Positions 36,014-45,511 of a DNA stretch of 64,000 nt are shown in pieces; positions within the stretch are counted from its first letter, which is position 1; every line of letters starts with the position of its first letter. A program made the translations under genes and the position numbers. Source of the stretch: VXYL01 sp963666465 (GTDB taxonomy: Bacteria; Pseudomonadota; Gammaproteobacteria; Pseudomonadales; Azotimanducaceae); assembly GCA_963666465.1 (NCBI GenBank), contig OY762824.1, forward strand, positions 4,092,001 through 4,156,000. The letters are read 5' to 3'. Under the pieces are notes generated by a model. It saw nothing but the letters and a program-made list of their open reading frames with translations, was not told where the DNA came from and searched no databases.

Positions 36014-37768
36014 TCAGGTCGCGCCTGTGCCCGAGGTCTCGTACGGCCTGTACTCCACCAGAGCTGACTGGCCGAGGATTTCCACGATGGTCACCGACAG
36101 TTCGACTCCGAGTGCATCGGTGAGCCGCATGGGTCTGCCCGGCCGGAAATGGACGGGTTGCTGACGGCCTTCATCGATCGCAATGTTGTCGGCATACAGG
36201 TACGTCCTGTCCGAGGTGTCGCGGATCGGATTCAGCCGGCCGGTCAGGCCAGGTAGATGTCCGGTGGATTGGGGAAAGATCGACGAGCCGCCGTTCTCGA
36301 GGGGAACTAGTTCCAGAACCAGGCCACCTCGCTCGGGAACCCATTGACGCTCAAGTCTGGCGGCGTAGCGCGGTGCGGCGGCGTAAACAGTCATCGGTAG
36401 ATGGGTGCTGTGGAAGTCGAAAGCCGCCTCGCCTGCCCCATCAGTCTTGCCTTGCCTCCACGTCTTGTTCGGGAAGAGAGCCAGCACATCGACTGCGGGC
36501 AAGGGTTCGCCGGCCGAATGCACGGAGACGGTAGCGGCGGCGGGAGTCGGGTCGAGACGTGCGGCAGGAACGGTGAGGACGACATTGGAGTCGACGATCT
36601 TGTACTCGGGGAGCGTACCTGCCGCCTCAAGCGTTTCCTTCAGAATGATGGAGACACCATCGCCCCGGCGTTCCATCAGGTAGGCGCGGCTCTCCGATCC
36701 GGGGAGTTCGCCAACGGCGACCCTGCCGAATATGGAGGCGATGACTTCGTTTCGGGTTGCCTGGCTCGCGTCCATGCCCTCGATCGTCATCCCGTTGGGA
36801 AGCGGTCCGGGCGAATCGATCTCAAGGCGATCCGCGAACATGGAGAGCCGGATCCGACGCGAGGACATGGAATAGTCTCGGTGCGCGACGGCGTTGACGA
36901 CGGCCTCGAACACGGCGGCGGCACTGTATTGCGGAACATTCTGGCGCGCTGGCGACTTGCGGGCTGCGACCCGCATGTTGCGAACGACGAACCTGACCGC
37001 GGCGCCGATCTGCTCGTGCAGCGGGCCTTGGATCTGCTGCGAGTCCAGCTGCTCCGAAGCACGGTCCTTCCCGCGATAGTGCGTGGCGGTAATCGCCGCC
37101 CAGGGCAGGAAATGCTGCGGATCCGGAGCGCACAGCAGAACGCCGGCGACTGTGGCGCGGAGGATGCCGGCTTCATCCTGCACCAGCAGTCGCAGGTTGG
37201 TGAGTCCGCGAACAGGATCGTCGGCGCTGGCGGCACTCAGCAGCCCTTCCCAGAGCCGATCGCGCAACGTCTCGAAACCCGTGTTGGGGACGGCCTGCCT
37301 GTCGTACCAGAGATAGCGCCCCTGGGCGCGTGTTTGCGCAAGACGCATGCGCTCGTCCGGATCGAGCAGGCGCTTGCTTGCGCCGACGCGGATAAAACTC
37401 TGGCCGCCGCGCTCGTGGAGCGAGTGACCTGCCGGCACCTTGACGAGGATGAAGGGCTTGCCGTCGAGCTGCCGGTGATGCACGTCGATGCGAAGGGGTG
37501 GCTTGATGCTGTCGGTACCCACTTCGACGAGCAACCGGTCCAGCGCGGCCATCTGCGCGCGGGTCATCGCGTGGATCTCGCCATCGTCGGTGACGCCACA
37601 CAACAACGTACCGCCGTTGGCATTGGCAAAGGCCGTCATCTCGTCGGCGAACTCGTCCCGGGTGGGGCTTCTGGGGCGGTCACCGGAAAACTCGACCCGT
37701 TTGAACTCCCAGCGGCTGTCCTCACCGAGTTGAAGCTGCTGGCGGATGTCGGCGTCCTGGGCGGTCAT
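36014..37768 (-). CDS. Schlafen/AlbA-type transcriptional regulator-like protein
   Basis: A 584-residue protein. The N-terminal AlbA_2 (Schlafen) domain reads EDSRWEFKRVEFSGDRPRSP then FANANGGTLLCGVTDDGEI, FIRVGASKRLLD. A middle part and a RecG-C-like ATPase domain follow, with AVFEAVVNAVAHRDYS (Asn-containing N-box) and LEIDSPGPLPNGMT (G1 box). The C-terminal 180 residues (carboxypeptidase-like beta segments) are unusual. AlbA proteins act as regulators or in defence. No partner is adjacent, and the role is unclear. Confidence 0.85.
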   Translation of the reverse strand: MTAQDADIRQQLQLGEDSRWEFKRVEFSGDRPRSPTRDEFADEMTAFANANGGTLLCGVTDDGEIHAMTRAQMAALDRLLVEVGTDSIKPPLRIDVHHRQLDGKPFILVKVPAGHSLHERGGQSFIRVGASKRLLDPDERMRLAQTRAQGRYLWYDRQAVPNTGFETLRDRLWEGLLSAASADDPVRGLTNLRLLVQDEAGILRATVAGVLLCAPDPQHFLPWAAITATHYRGKDRASEQLDSQQIQGPLHEQIGAAVRFVVRNMRVAARKSPARQNVPQYSAAAVFEAVVNAVAHRDYSMSSRRIRLSMFADRLEIDSPGPLPNGMTIEGMDASQATRNEVIASIFGRVAVGELPGSESRAYLMERRGDGVSIILKETLEAAGTLPEYKIVDSNVVLTVPAARLDPTPAAATVSVHSAGEPLPAVDVLALFPNKTWRQGKTDGAGEAAFDFHSTHLPMTVYAAAPRYAARLERQWVPERGGLVLELVPLENGGSSIFPQSTGHLPGLTGRLNPIRDTSDRTYLYADNIAIDEGRQQPVHFRPGRPMRLTDALGVELSVTIVEILGQSALVEYRPYETSGTGAT

Positions 37769-37896
37769 TGCGCACCTTCCGTCCGCGGCGCCATCGCCTT
37801 CGAGATGTCTAGCGAGGCTCGGTGATGTTTGGCAGCGGGCAGGAGACAGCCGCGAGCGCCGCGGCCGTTGCCCGGCACGGCGAGTGCCAGCATGGA

Positions 37897-37920
37897 AGCA
37901 TGGTACTCAACTACCATGCT
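37897..37920. promoter_or_regulatory. Palindrome downstream of the parA remnant
   Basis: AGCATGGTA, six bases, TACCATGCT: a perfect 9-bp inverted repeat. A related GCATGCTTGGATGGTACC lies at 38259-38276, just upstream of the parA start. Similar sites near a partition gene could be operators or parS-like sites. Role inferred only. Confidence 0.4.
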
Positions 37921-37982
37921 ACTTCCCGGTTGCGTCATGCTCTCGGAACAACGGGGTCGCGGAGGACTCGTGGCCTGGGCGT

Positions 37983-38262
37983 CTACTCGTCGAGCAGGCG
38001 CTCAAATGCCTCGACGCCGAGCGCCTGGGCCGCACGCAGCACTGGCGCCAAGCGATGCGCCGGCGCATTGGTGGCCACTGGCGTATCGGCGTCGCGCAGC
38101 GTCCCCCACGTCGCGGCAGTTCCCTGCGGATCGAGATCCACGAGGACGGTTGCAAGCCCCGCACGTTCCGCGGCAACCGCGATGGCGCAGGCGAGGGTCG
38201 TTATCCCCGCCCCACCCTTCTCGCCCCACCCTTACTGGCTGAGGGATTGCCAGCGTAAGCAT
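37983..38262 (-). pseudogene. ParA-like partition ATPase, truncated and mutated
   Basis: After MLTLAIPQP and a one-base frameshift near 38215, the frame reads KGGAGITTLACAIAVAAERA then GLATVLVDLDPQGTAATWG, matching the ParA deviant Walker A and the Asp-rich motif. The catalytic Lys of KGGxGKT is Ile here. The frame ends at LLDE after about 90 residues, less than half a normal ParA. It is nonfunctional, and suggests plasmid or integrative-element ancestry of this stretch. Confidence 0.7.
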
Positions 38263-38321
38263 GCTTGGATGGTACCACTGTATGGTGCTAGCCTTGCTAT
38301 TCAGGTGATGCCGCCGGCGTG

Positions 38322-38790
38322 TCCATGCAGGCCGAGGCCGATGAGGCGGCCGCGGGCGAGAGCCCCGCGGCATCGGACGAGTCCGGGATCGTCGACCTCA
38401 CCGCGGCGCGGGCACGGCGGGCAGAGCCGGCCCAGCGGGCGGCGAGTCCGCCGACGCTTGCAGGAGATGGGTGTCGTTCTGACGCCAGCAGAGCGCCGAA
38501 GGCTCGTTGAGGCCGTTGGGCGTCATCGCCTCAACACGCTGGAGACGGCCCTGCTCCGGGTGATTGCTGACTATGCGCTCGGTCATCGGCCCGTCTGCTC
38601 GTTGACGCGCGGCGACCTCATGGCGAAGTGCGGGATGGGCCGTGGCGGCACGCCGACGCGGCGGTACGGCGCCGCCATCGACACGCTCACCCGGCGGAAC
38701 GACGCATGGCTGCGATGTCGCCGTAGATGTGCGCCGCCTCCCGATCGCCTTGTGCATCCGGACCTGCGGCGCTTACCTCCCGGCGCCACT
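38322..38790 (+). pseudogene. Frameshifted hypothetical gene divergent from parA
   Basis: The first part reads QAEADEAAAGESPAASDESG then IVDLTAARARRAEPAQ. A second frame then reads LTPAERRRLVEAVGRHRLNT and LETALLRVIADYALGHRPV. The two look like one helical protein with a frameshift near 38445. No family recognised. The divergent parA remnant suggests a plasmid-type replication or partition gene, but that is a guess. The repeat array starts at its 3' end. Confidence 0.4.
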
Positions 38791-38792
38791 AC

Positions 38793-39420
38793 CTTGCATG
38801 GAAGCACGCTCCCAGCGATGGGGGAATTGCCGGCACTTCCCTGCGCGTCAGCGGTCGGGGACGCTTCCCCGGCTGAAGGCTCCCTGCATGGAAGCACGCC
38901 CCCGGCGACGGGGGAGTTGCCGGCACTTCCCTGCGCGTCGGCGGTCGGGGACGCTTCCCCGGCTGAAGGCTCCCTGCATGGAAGCACGCCCCGGCGACGG
39001 GGGAATTGCCGGTGCTTCCCTGCGCGTCGGCGGTCGGGGACGCTTCCCCGGCTGAAGGCTCCCTGCATGGAAGCACGCCCCGGCGATGGGGGAATTGCCG
39101 GCACTTCCCTGCGCGTCAGCGGTCGGGGACGCTTCCCCGGCTGAAGGCTCCCTGCATGGAAGCACGCCCCGGCGACGGGGGAATTGCCGGTGCTTCCCTG
39201 CGCGTCGGCGGTCGGGGACGCTTCCCCGGCTGAAGGCTCCCTGCATGGAAGCACGCCCCGGCGATGGGGGAATTGCCGGTGCTTCCCTGCGCGTCGGCGG
39301 TCGGGGACGCTTCCCCGGCTGAAGGCTCCCTGCATGGAAGCACGCCCCCGGCGACGGGGGAATTGCCGGTGCTTCCCTGCGCGTCAGCGGTCGGGGATGC
39401 TTCCCCGGCTGAAGGCTCCT
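38793..39420 (-). repeat. Tandem array of seven 89-90 bp repeats (reverse orientation)
   Basis: Same unit as at 35156, on the other strand. Steps between units are 90 or 89 bp, the difference being one C in the run before GGCGA. The right end stops at GGCTCC and continues directly into a short piece of the family 3 repeat (GGCGCCACAAGAACCG). Confidence 0.97.
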
Positions 39421-40222
39421 GGCGCCACAAGAACCGTGCTCGCCTGCGCTGAGGGCTCCGGCCCCGGCATCGGACGCAGGCTGTCCGGGTCGGGCAATGC
39501 CAGGTAGGCGAGCCAGGGGTTTTCGGCGCATCCTTCGCTGCCGAGAACCTCTTCCAGGGCGTCGCGTTCGGCGGCGTCGATGGTGAGGGAATGCTTGCGG
39601 CGCACCAGCACGTTGACCACGGCCCACCAGCAGCGATTGTGCGGGGGTGACCATTCGGCGGCGTCGCGGGAACTTTTGGCTCGATTCGTTGGGCTCGTTG
39701 CCAGCGTCAAGTTGAGCGCATCGTTGGCGAAGGCGCGCTTGCGGTAGCGTGGGGCGTGGCAGAGGCCTGAATCATGCGCCTCCTTGCGGGCGACCAGGTG
39801 CTCGATTTCCGCAGCGTAGCGTTCGGGGCCGTACCAATACGGCACCTCCGAAACCTGGCCGGATGGACGGCGCGGCGTGCAACCCGGATGGCGGGCGCCA
39901 CCGACGCAGGGCTTCTCCATCTCCGCCACCATCAACGCACCGGTGTAAGGCGTGAGAAAGGACTGCCGCTGCGGTGCGCCGAGACGGGCAGCAAGGTGTG
40001 GCGTTCGAGCCAGTTCTCCGTGCTGCCGCGGCCGCTCGCGTAGTACGAATAGTGGCTGCTCCGATAGGCCGGACAGTTCGCGTCTTCCGCTGCCACCACG
40101 AGGCCCTGCCAGCGCTCGGGCTCCTGTTGGGCCTGTGCCCAGCCGCCCATCAGCACAACGCCGGCGACCATTGCCGCAACGCCGCATTCCCACCCACGAA
40201 CCAGCCGCGGAGAGTGCGTCAT
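39384..40222 (-). pseudogene. Secreted HNH endonuclease, frameshifted
   Basis: From ATG at 40222 a signal peptide (GVAAMVAGVVLMGGWAQAQ) precedes YRSSHYSYYASGRGSTE. Near 39975 the match changes frame to SFLTPYTGALMVAEME, then EIEHLVARKEAHDSGLC and FANDALNLTLATSPTNRAKS with DAAEWSPPHNRCW, the HNH-type catalytic core of a family of exported nucleases. One-base loss explains the break, by decay or sequencing error. The C-terminal end reads into the 90-bp array, which provides the stop. Confidence 0.75.
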
Positions 40223-40517
40223 TCGTGGCATCGGGCGCATTGCCTCCCCTGCGCTTGCCGCCTACAGAGCGGGGATGTCGCGGTTCCCACGACCGGACGT
40301 TTGCCAAGGGGAATCGTAAGCGATGTCGCACGTCGTGTGCGCCGATGCTGTCAACGATCGGGGTGGAAATCGCACGCGCCGTCGCGGCGGCGGGCATCAG
40401 GGGAGCCTCTGGTTGCCTACCGGCACTCGCAAGCGGCGTTTATTCCGTGCAACACTCTCGGCTACCAACACGGGCACCAACGTTGCTGCGTGGAAAGCGG
40501 TTCAGGAGGCCAGGCCC

Positions 40518-41780
40518 ATGCACGAACTGTCGATGGGAGCACTCTTACTCATCATCGTCGTGCTGACGATCATGTCGGCGTTTTTCGCCGGCTCCGAGAC
40601 GGCGATGATGGCGCTCAATCGCTATCGCCTGCGGCACCTGGCCAACGAAGGCCATCGCGGGGCGCGCAAGGCAAACCACCTGCTGCAGCGACCAGACCGG
40701 CTGCTCGGCGTCATCTTGGTGGGCAACAACGTGGTCATCTTTCTCACCGCCTCGTTCGCCACCGAGGTCTCCAATCGGATCGTTGGCGACACCGCCGGCC
40801 CCTTCATCGGCGCGGTGGTGCTGACGGTCTATATGCTGATCTTCGCCGAGGTGACGCCGAAGACCGTGGCCGCGGCACGTCCCGAAACCCTCGCTTTCCC
40901 CTCGTCCTATATCTTGCAGCCGCTCCTCAGGATCTCCCACCCGCTGGTGATCTTCGTCAACTGGATGAGCAACCTGCTGGCCAGGCCCATGATCGCCCGG
41001 ACGGAGGCAAAGACCGAGCAACTGTCGGTGGCCGAGCTCAAGACCGTGCTGAACGAGCACACGACGCTGCCGCCCGAGCGGCAGGCGATGCTGGTGGGCC
41101 TCCTGGATCTGGAGAACGCGACGGTGGAGGACATCATGGTGCCTCGCGGCGCCATTGTCGGCATCGACATCGAGGACGACGCAGCCACCATCGTTGCGCT
41201 GATCGAGAGCGCCCAGCACACGCGGCTGCCGGTGTACCGCCACCACATCGACAACGTCGTCGGCATCCTCCACCTGCGTCGTGCCGTCCGCATCGCCGGG
41301 GAGACGTTCACCAAGTCCGATCTGCTGCGCGAGACCGAGGAGCCGTATTTCGTGCCGGCGAGCACGCCGCTGCACACCCAGCTCTTCAACTTCCAGGCCG
41401 AGAAGCGTCGCGTCGCGCTGGCGGTGGACGAATACGGCGAAATCCAGGGCATGGCGACGCTCGAGGACCTGCTCGAGGAGATCGTCGGCGAGTTCACCAC
41501 CGACTTCACGCCGAGGCTCGGCGAGGTGCCCCGCGATGCGGGCGGCGCCTACACGATCGACGGCAGCGCCTTGGTGCGCGACGTCAACCGTGCCCTCGAC
41601 TGGGAACTCCCCACAACCGGCCCGCGCACCATGAACGGCCTCGTGCTGGAGCATCTGGAGTCGTTCCCGGACGGCAACGTGAGCGTGCGAATTGGCCCCT
41701 ATGTGCTGGAGACGGTGCTGGTGGCGGACAACCTGGTCCGCACCATCCGTGCCACCGCCCTGACCGCCAACGCCGCCTGA
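40518..41780 (+). CDS. CNNM/CorC-type membrane protein with CBS domains
   Basis: A 420-residue protein. The N-terminal CNNM (DUF21) domain has segments at about 5-25, 60-80, 92-112 and 125-145, with FFAGSETAMMALNRYRLRHL. Two CBS motifs (about 205-320; VEDIMVPRGAIVGID, HIDNVVGILHLR) and a C-terminal CorC_HlyC domain (IDGSALVRDVNRAL) follow. ATG at 40518 has AGGAGG 8 bp upstream. Family members take part in magnesium or cobalt export and salt resistance. The older name haemolysin is misleading. Confidence 0.92.
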   Translation: MHELSMGALLLIIVVLTIMSAFFAGSETAMMALNRYRLRHLANEGHRGARKANHLLQRPDRLLGVILVGNNVVIFLTASFATEVSNRIVGDTAGPFIGAVVLTVYMLIFAEVTPKTVAAARPETLAFPSSYILQPLLRISHPLVIFVNWMSNLLARPMIARTEAKTEQLSVAELKTVLNEHTTLPPERQAMLVGLLDLENATVEDIMVPRGAIVGIDIEDDAATIVALIESAQHTRLPVYRHHIDNVVGILHLRRAVRIAGETFTKSDLLRETEEPYFVPASTPLHTQLFNFQAEKRRVALAVDEYGEIQGMATLEDLLEEIVGEFTTDFTPRLGEVPRDAGGAYTIDGSALVRDVNRALDWELPTTGPRTMNGLVLEHLESFPDGNVSVRIGPYVLETVLVADNLVRTIRATALTANAA

Positions 41781-42005
41781 TGATGCCGCCGACGTCCCTC
41801 TGGAGGGAGGGCATCCTGCCCTCCCTACGCGCCGTCAAGGCGCGTCCTCCGCGAAAGGCTGTCTTGTGCCGCCCATGAGTTGCCAAGGCGGCCTTGCGGC
41901 GATGGAGGACGAGAGGCCCTCCCTCCAGAGAGTACGGTTCCTTCTGGAAGGAAGGCATCCTGCCCTCCATTGCAGAGCGCCAAGAATGAGACTTGCTTGG
42001 AGGCG
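41781..42005. repeat. Three dispersed hairpin repeats
   Basis: The motif GGAGGGAGGGCATCCTGC with its complementary arm occurs near 41796. An inverted form (GGCGATGGAGGACGAGAGGC) lies near 41897, and GGAAGGAAGGCATCCTGCCC near 41947. They stand between CNNM/CorC and the second ankyrin gene. No gene seen. Confidence 0.6.
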
Positions 42006-43637
42006 ATGATGGAACTCATCCGTCCAGGTGAACTGCGGGGAGAGGCACTCGACTGGACCGGGCGATTCCGTGGCGAGAATGTGTGGGACGTCCTCATCGC
42101 CGCCCGCAACGGCGACGCGGACCGCCTTCGCTTCCTCATGGAACGCGAGCCCGGCGCCATCGCGGCCGAGTACTGGTACACGCCTCCTTTGCACTTCGCG
42201 GTTCGAGAAGGCCATGTCGCCGCCAGCCGGCTGCTGCTCGAGGCGGGGGCCGACATCTCCCACCGCACGCTCTACGGCGGCGAGACGCTGCTGCAGGTGG
42301 CCACCGAGCGCGGCCACGAGGAAGTTGCCTCGATCCTGCGCGGCGAAATGGAACGGCGTTTCACCTCCGACGGCGCCAGCCACCCCATCCACGAAGCGGT
42401 TCAGTCCGGCGACATCGATGCCGTGCGCACCCTCTTGGACGCAGATGCGACCCTCGCGAACCGAGGCGATGCCTATGGCCGCAGACCCCTGCACCATGCG
42501 GTCGAACACGTCGCGAACGGCGGCAACGACATGCTGGACCTGCTGCTCGACCGCGGCGCCGACATCGACGCCACCGGCTTCAGCGGCGACGACCGCCTCG
42601 GCGGTCAGGGCTTCCGTCCCATCGCGTCGGCACTGTGGAAGCACCCCTACTGGCCCCAGCGCAACGACTACGACACCGCGCGTCGCCTTCTCGCCCGTGG
42701 CGCGGAATACACGGCCACCATCGCCGCCGCTCTCGGCGACGAGGACCGCCTTCGCGAACTGCTGCGTCGCGATTCCGCGCTCGCCAATGAAGCCGAGCCC
42801 GGTGGCAAGCGGCCGATTTCCGCCGCCGCCGAACGCAACCGCGTCGCCATCGTCGATCTGCTGCTCGATGCCGGCGCCGACCCCAACCTGCCGGAAGGGC
42901 CCAACTGCCCGCGCGGCTTTGCCCTCTGGGCCGCATCCCGCTTCGGCCATCGGACCGTGGCGGAACGTCTGCTCGAGGCGGGCGCGGACCCCAACGCGCA
43001 AGTGGAGTCTTCCGGCAGCCCCACCGCCTCCGCCGCAGACGACGACATGCGAGCGCTGATGTATTGCCACGGCGGTCGCATGGACGTGTACGGCCACTTC
43101 TGGAAGGGCAGCATCGACGTACTGGCGGCGCTCCTGGATGCGACGCCGGAACTCTTCGACGAAGAAGTGTGCGCCGACGGCTTCACCATGTGCGTCAGCG
43201 AAGGCCACGAGTGGATCATCCGCCTGATGCTGTCGCGTGGCCTTCGCGTGCCCGCAGTCGTCACCCGCTGCCAAACCTACCTGTGGCGCAACCTCGACCT
43301 GGCCCGCCTCCTGCTAGTGTACGGCATGGACGCCAACCTGCCGAACTGGCAGCAAGTGCGCCCGCTGCACCACATGGCAGCCAAGGGCGAAGTCGCCGCC
43401 GCGCAACTCTTCCTCGAATTTGGCGCGGACCCCTTCACCCGCGACGAGGAGTACCGCTCGACCCCCCTCGGCTGGGCCGCCCGGGAGGGCCAGGAGGACT
43501 TCGTCAGATTCTGGCTCGACGCTGTGGGCGGCGCCTTGGCCGCAGAGCCGCAATCCCCCCCGTGGGCGAGTGCAATGGCCTGGGCGCGGCGGCGCGGAAT
43601 GGATGCAGTCGAACGGGCGCTCCTCTCCTCACGCTAA
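42006..43637 (+). CDS. Large ankyrin-repeat protein
   Basis: A 543-residue protein with no signal peptide and at least nine ankyrin-like repeats. Examples are PPLHFAVREGHVAASRLLLEAGADI (about 58), RRPLHHAVEH...LLDLLLDRGADIDATG, AAERNRVAIVDLLLDAGADP, ASRFGHRTVAERLLEAGADP and PLGWAAREGQEDFVRFWLDAVG. Two consecutive ATGs at 42006 and 42009 follow TTGGAGG. Such proteins are common in sponge symbionts, where some affect host phagocytosis. Without a secretion signal that role is only a possibility. Confidence 0.92.
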   Translation: MMELIRPGELRGEALDWTGRFRGENVWDVLIAARNGDADRLRFLMEREPGAIAAEYWYTPPLHFAVREGHVAASRLLLEAGADISHRTLYGGETLLQVATERGHEEVASILRGEMERRFTSDGASHPIHEAVQSGDIDAVRTLLDADATLANRGDAYGRRPLHHAVEHVANGGNDMLDLLLDRGADIDATGFSGDDRLGGQGFRPIASALWKHPYWPQRNDYDTARRLLARGAEYTATIAAALGDEDRLRELLRRDSALANEAEPGGKRPISAAAERNRVAIVDLLLDAGADPNLPEGPNCPRGFALWAASRFGHRTVAERLLEAGADPNAQVESSGSPTASAADDDMRALMYCHGGRMDVYGHFWKGSIDVLAALLDATPELFDEEVCADGFTMCVSEGHEWIIRLMLSRGLRVPAVVTRCQTYLWRNLDLARLLLVYGMDANLPNWQQVRPLHHMAAKGEVAAAQLFLEFGADPFTRDEEYRSTPLGWAAREGQEDFVRFWLDAVGGALAAEPQSPPWASAMAWARRRGMDAVERALLSSR

Positions 43638-43644
43638 CGCTCGA

Positions 43645-43745
43645 GTGCCACGTTCACGACATTCCGGCACAGACAGACGAGGTCATGTCCTCGGGGGGAG
43701 GGCGTCTCGCCCTCCCCCCGCGCCGCAAGGCGCGTTCTTTGGATG
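43645..43745. repeat. Dispersed repeat with GC-rich hairpins (unsplit copy)
   Basis: Matches 9907-9966 and continues, unbroken, into GGAGGGCGTCTCGCCCTCC and a second stem (GCGCCGC AAG GCGCG). This copy shows what the MITE at 9976 interrupted. Confidence 0.75.
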
Positions 43746-43834
43746 CCGTGCCACATCCATCAGGCCGCATGTGCGCCGGCAAGGCGACTTCTTCGGAGGG
43801 TATGCCGCGCCACGCCGCTCGATCGGAGCGGGCC

Positions 43835-44623
43835 CTACGAGCCCGGTCCCCCCCGCCCCTCACCGTCGCGCACGTACACGAACTCATCCGCGCTCGACTG
43901 CTCAGGGTCGAATTCGTAGCCTTCAGCCGCGAACTCCTTGAGCCCACGCAAGGTCTCGACGCGATTGCGGGCGATGTGTGCCGCCATCAGGCCGCGGGCA
44001 CGCTTGGCGAAGAAGCTGATCATGCGGTCGCGGCCGTCCTTGCGCTCGAGAAAGCGCGTGCCGATGACGCGGGCATTGAGTTCGTCCGGTCGCACGGCGC
44101 CCCAGTATTCGTTCGACGCGAGGTTGACCAGTACCTTCACGCGATGGCCGCCGAGTTCCTCGTTCAGCGCATCGGTGATGGCGCTGCCCCAGAACTCGTA
44201 GAGATTCCGCCCGCGTGCGTTCTCGAACTGGGTGCCCATCTCCAACCGATAGGGGTGAATCATGTCGAGCGGCTTCAACAGGCCATAGAGCCCCGACAGG
44301 ATTCTCACGCGCCGTTGCAGCGATGTGAGTTCCCGTGCGCCCATGTCCCAGGCCGCGAGCCCCATGTACACATCGCCGCGGAACGCCAGCGCCGCCTGCT
44401 TGGCGCCAGCGGTGTCGCTGCGCCATTCGTGGTAGCGGTTGCAGTTGAGCTCGCCAAGACGGGTGCTGATGTTCATCAGGTCGCTCACCTCGCCCGGCGC
44501 CAGCTCGCGCAGGCCGCCGATGAGCTCGGCAGAGTGATCGAGGAAATCCGGGATGGAGCGCTTGCGCGTATGAGGCCGGCTCTCGAAGTCGAGCGACTTG
44601 GCGGGCGAAATGACGGCGAGCAT
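43835..44623 (-). CDS. yaaA: Peroxide stress protein YaaA (DUF328)
   Basis: A 262-residue protein, against 258 in E. coli. It has the family start MLAVISPAKSLDFES, then AAL AFRGDVYMGLAAWDM, LRILSGLYG-type RVRILSGLYGLLKPLD, PYRLEMGT, VNLASNEYW and MISFFAKRARGLMA. YaaA lowers free iron and protects DNA and proteins during H2O2 stress, and binds DNA. Monocistronic, divergent from the PP2C gene. Confidence 0.95.
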   Translation of the reverse strand: MLAVISPAKSLDFESRPHTRKRSIPDFLDHSAELIGGLRELAPGEVSDLMNISTRLGELNCNRYHEWRSDTAGAKQAALAFRGDVYMGLAAWDMGARELTSLQRRVRILSGLYGLLKPLDMIHPYRLEMGTQFENARGRNLYEFWGSAITDALNEELGGHRVKVLVNLASNEYWGAVRPDELNARVIGTRFLERKDGRDRMISFFAKRARGLMAAHIARNRVETLRGLKEFAAEGYEFDPEQSSADEFVYVRDGEGRGGPGS

Positions 44624-44750
44624 GGCGACTACTCCCTCATGATCCCTGTGTGACCCTCACAACCGCCAAGAAACGCGACGCACAGCGCCGCTTGCCGGCG
44701 CAACGCGCTCGATTGTAGCAAGCCTCGTTCGTCCTCGTTGCAGGTCCGTC

Positions 44751-44757
44751 CTTATAA
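44751..44757 (+). promoter_or_regulatory. Possible -10 element before the PP2C gene
   Basis: TATAAT-like CTTATAATC lies 10-15 bp before the ATG at 44767 in otherwise GC-rich DNA. A -35 (TTGTAG...or TTGCAG) lies about 17 bp upstream. This would give a nearly leaderless message. Seen by eye only. Confidence 0.35.
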
Positions 44758-44766
44758 TCCGCACCC

Positions 44767-45483
44767 ATGATTGGTGCAGGCAAGACGGACGTCGGCGTCG
44801 TCCGCAGCGTGAATCAGGATCGGTTCGCGATCCGCGAGGATCTGGGCCTCGCGATCCTCGCCGACGGCATGGGCGGCGCCAAGGACGGCGATGTGGCCGC
44901 CCAGATGGCCGTGGATGCGACCGTCGAGCACCTGGGCGAAATCCTCCGCGAGCGCCCGCTGGAGGCGGACGACCTGCGGGCGGCGGCAACCCTTGCCAAT
45001 CGCCGCGTGTACGACTATGCCACCGAAGACCTCTCCCGCTTCGGCATGGGGACGACCCTCGTCATCGTCGCCTTCAACGGCCGCCGTGCGCTGATCGGCA
45101 ACCTCGGCGACTCGCGCTGCTATCTTTTCACCAAGGGCATCCTTGCGCAGGTGACCACGGATCACAGCTTCGTGCAGGAACTCCTGGACAGCGGCAAGAT
45201 CACCTTCGCCGAGGCGCGCAACCACCCGGAACGGCACGTGCTCTCCACCGCCATCGGCGTCGAACCCCGCGTTCAGATGGATGTGACCACCCTCTACCTG
45301 AACGACGACGAGCGCCTGATGATGTGCAGCGATGGCCTGTCCGATCTGGTGGACGACAAGCAGATCGCCATGAACCTGCGCGCCTGGGGCAGCAACCCCG
45401 AGCGCGGCGTGGATCGGCTCGTGGAGGCGGCCAAGGCGGCGGGCGGACGCGACAACGTCACCGTCGTGTTCGTCGGGCCTTGA
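44767..45483 (+). CDS. PP2C-type serine/threonine phosphatase (PrpC/Stp-like)
   Basis: A 238-residue PPM phosphatase. It has all metal motifs: SVNQDRF (16-20), LADGMGG (D33), GNLGDSRCYL, CSDGLSDLV and GGRDNVTVV. It probably reverses Hanks-type kinase phosphorylation, but no kinase gene is adjacent. The bolA gene begins 28 bp downstream, suggesting one transcript. ATG at 44767 follows a short AT-richer stretch (CCTTATAATCCGCACC) that resembles a -10 box, so the transcript may have a very short leader. Confidence 0.93.
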   Translation: MIGAGKTDVGVVRSVNQDRFAIREDLGLAILADGMGGAKDGDVAAQMAVDATVEHLGEILRERPLEADDLRAAATLANRRVYDYATEDLSRFGMGTTLVIVAFNGRRALIGNLGDSRCYLFTKGILAQVTTDHSFVQELLDSGKITFAEARNHPERHVLSTAIGVEPRVQMDVTTLYLNDDERLMMCSDGLSDLVDDKQIAMNLRAWGSNPERGVDRLVEAAKAAGGRDNVTVVFVGP

Positions 45484-45511
45484 GCGGAACCCTGCCAGGA
45501 GGAATCGAGCC

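Noticed and set aside
37822..38258. Plus-strand protein across the parA region
   Set aside because: Composition is that of a shadow. The minus strand gives a clear ParA match.
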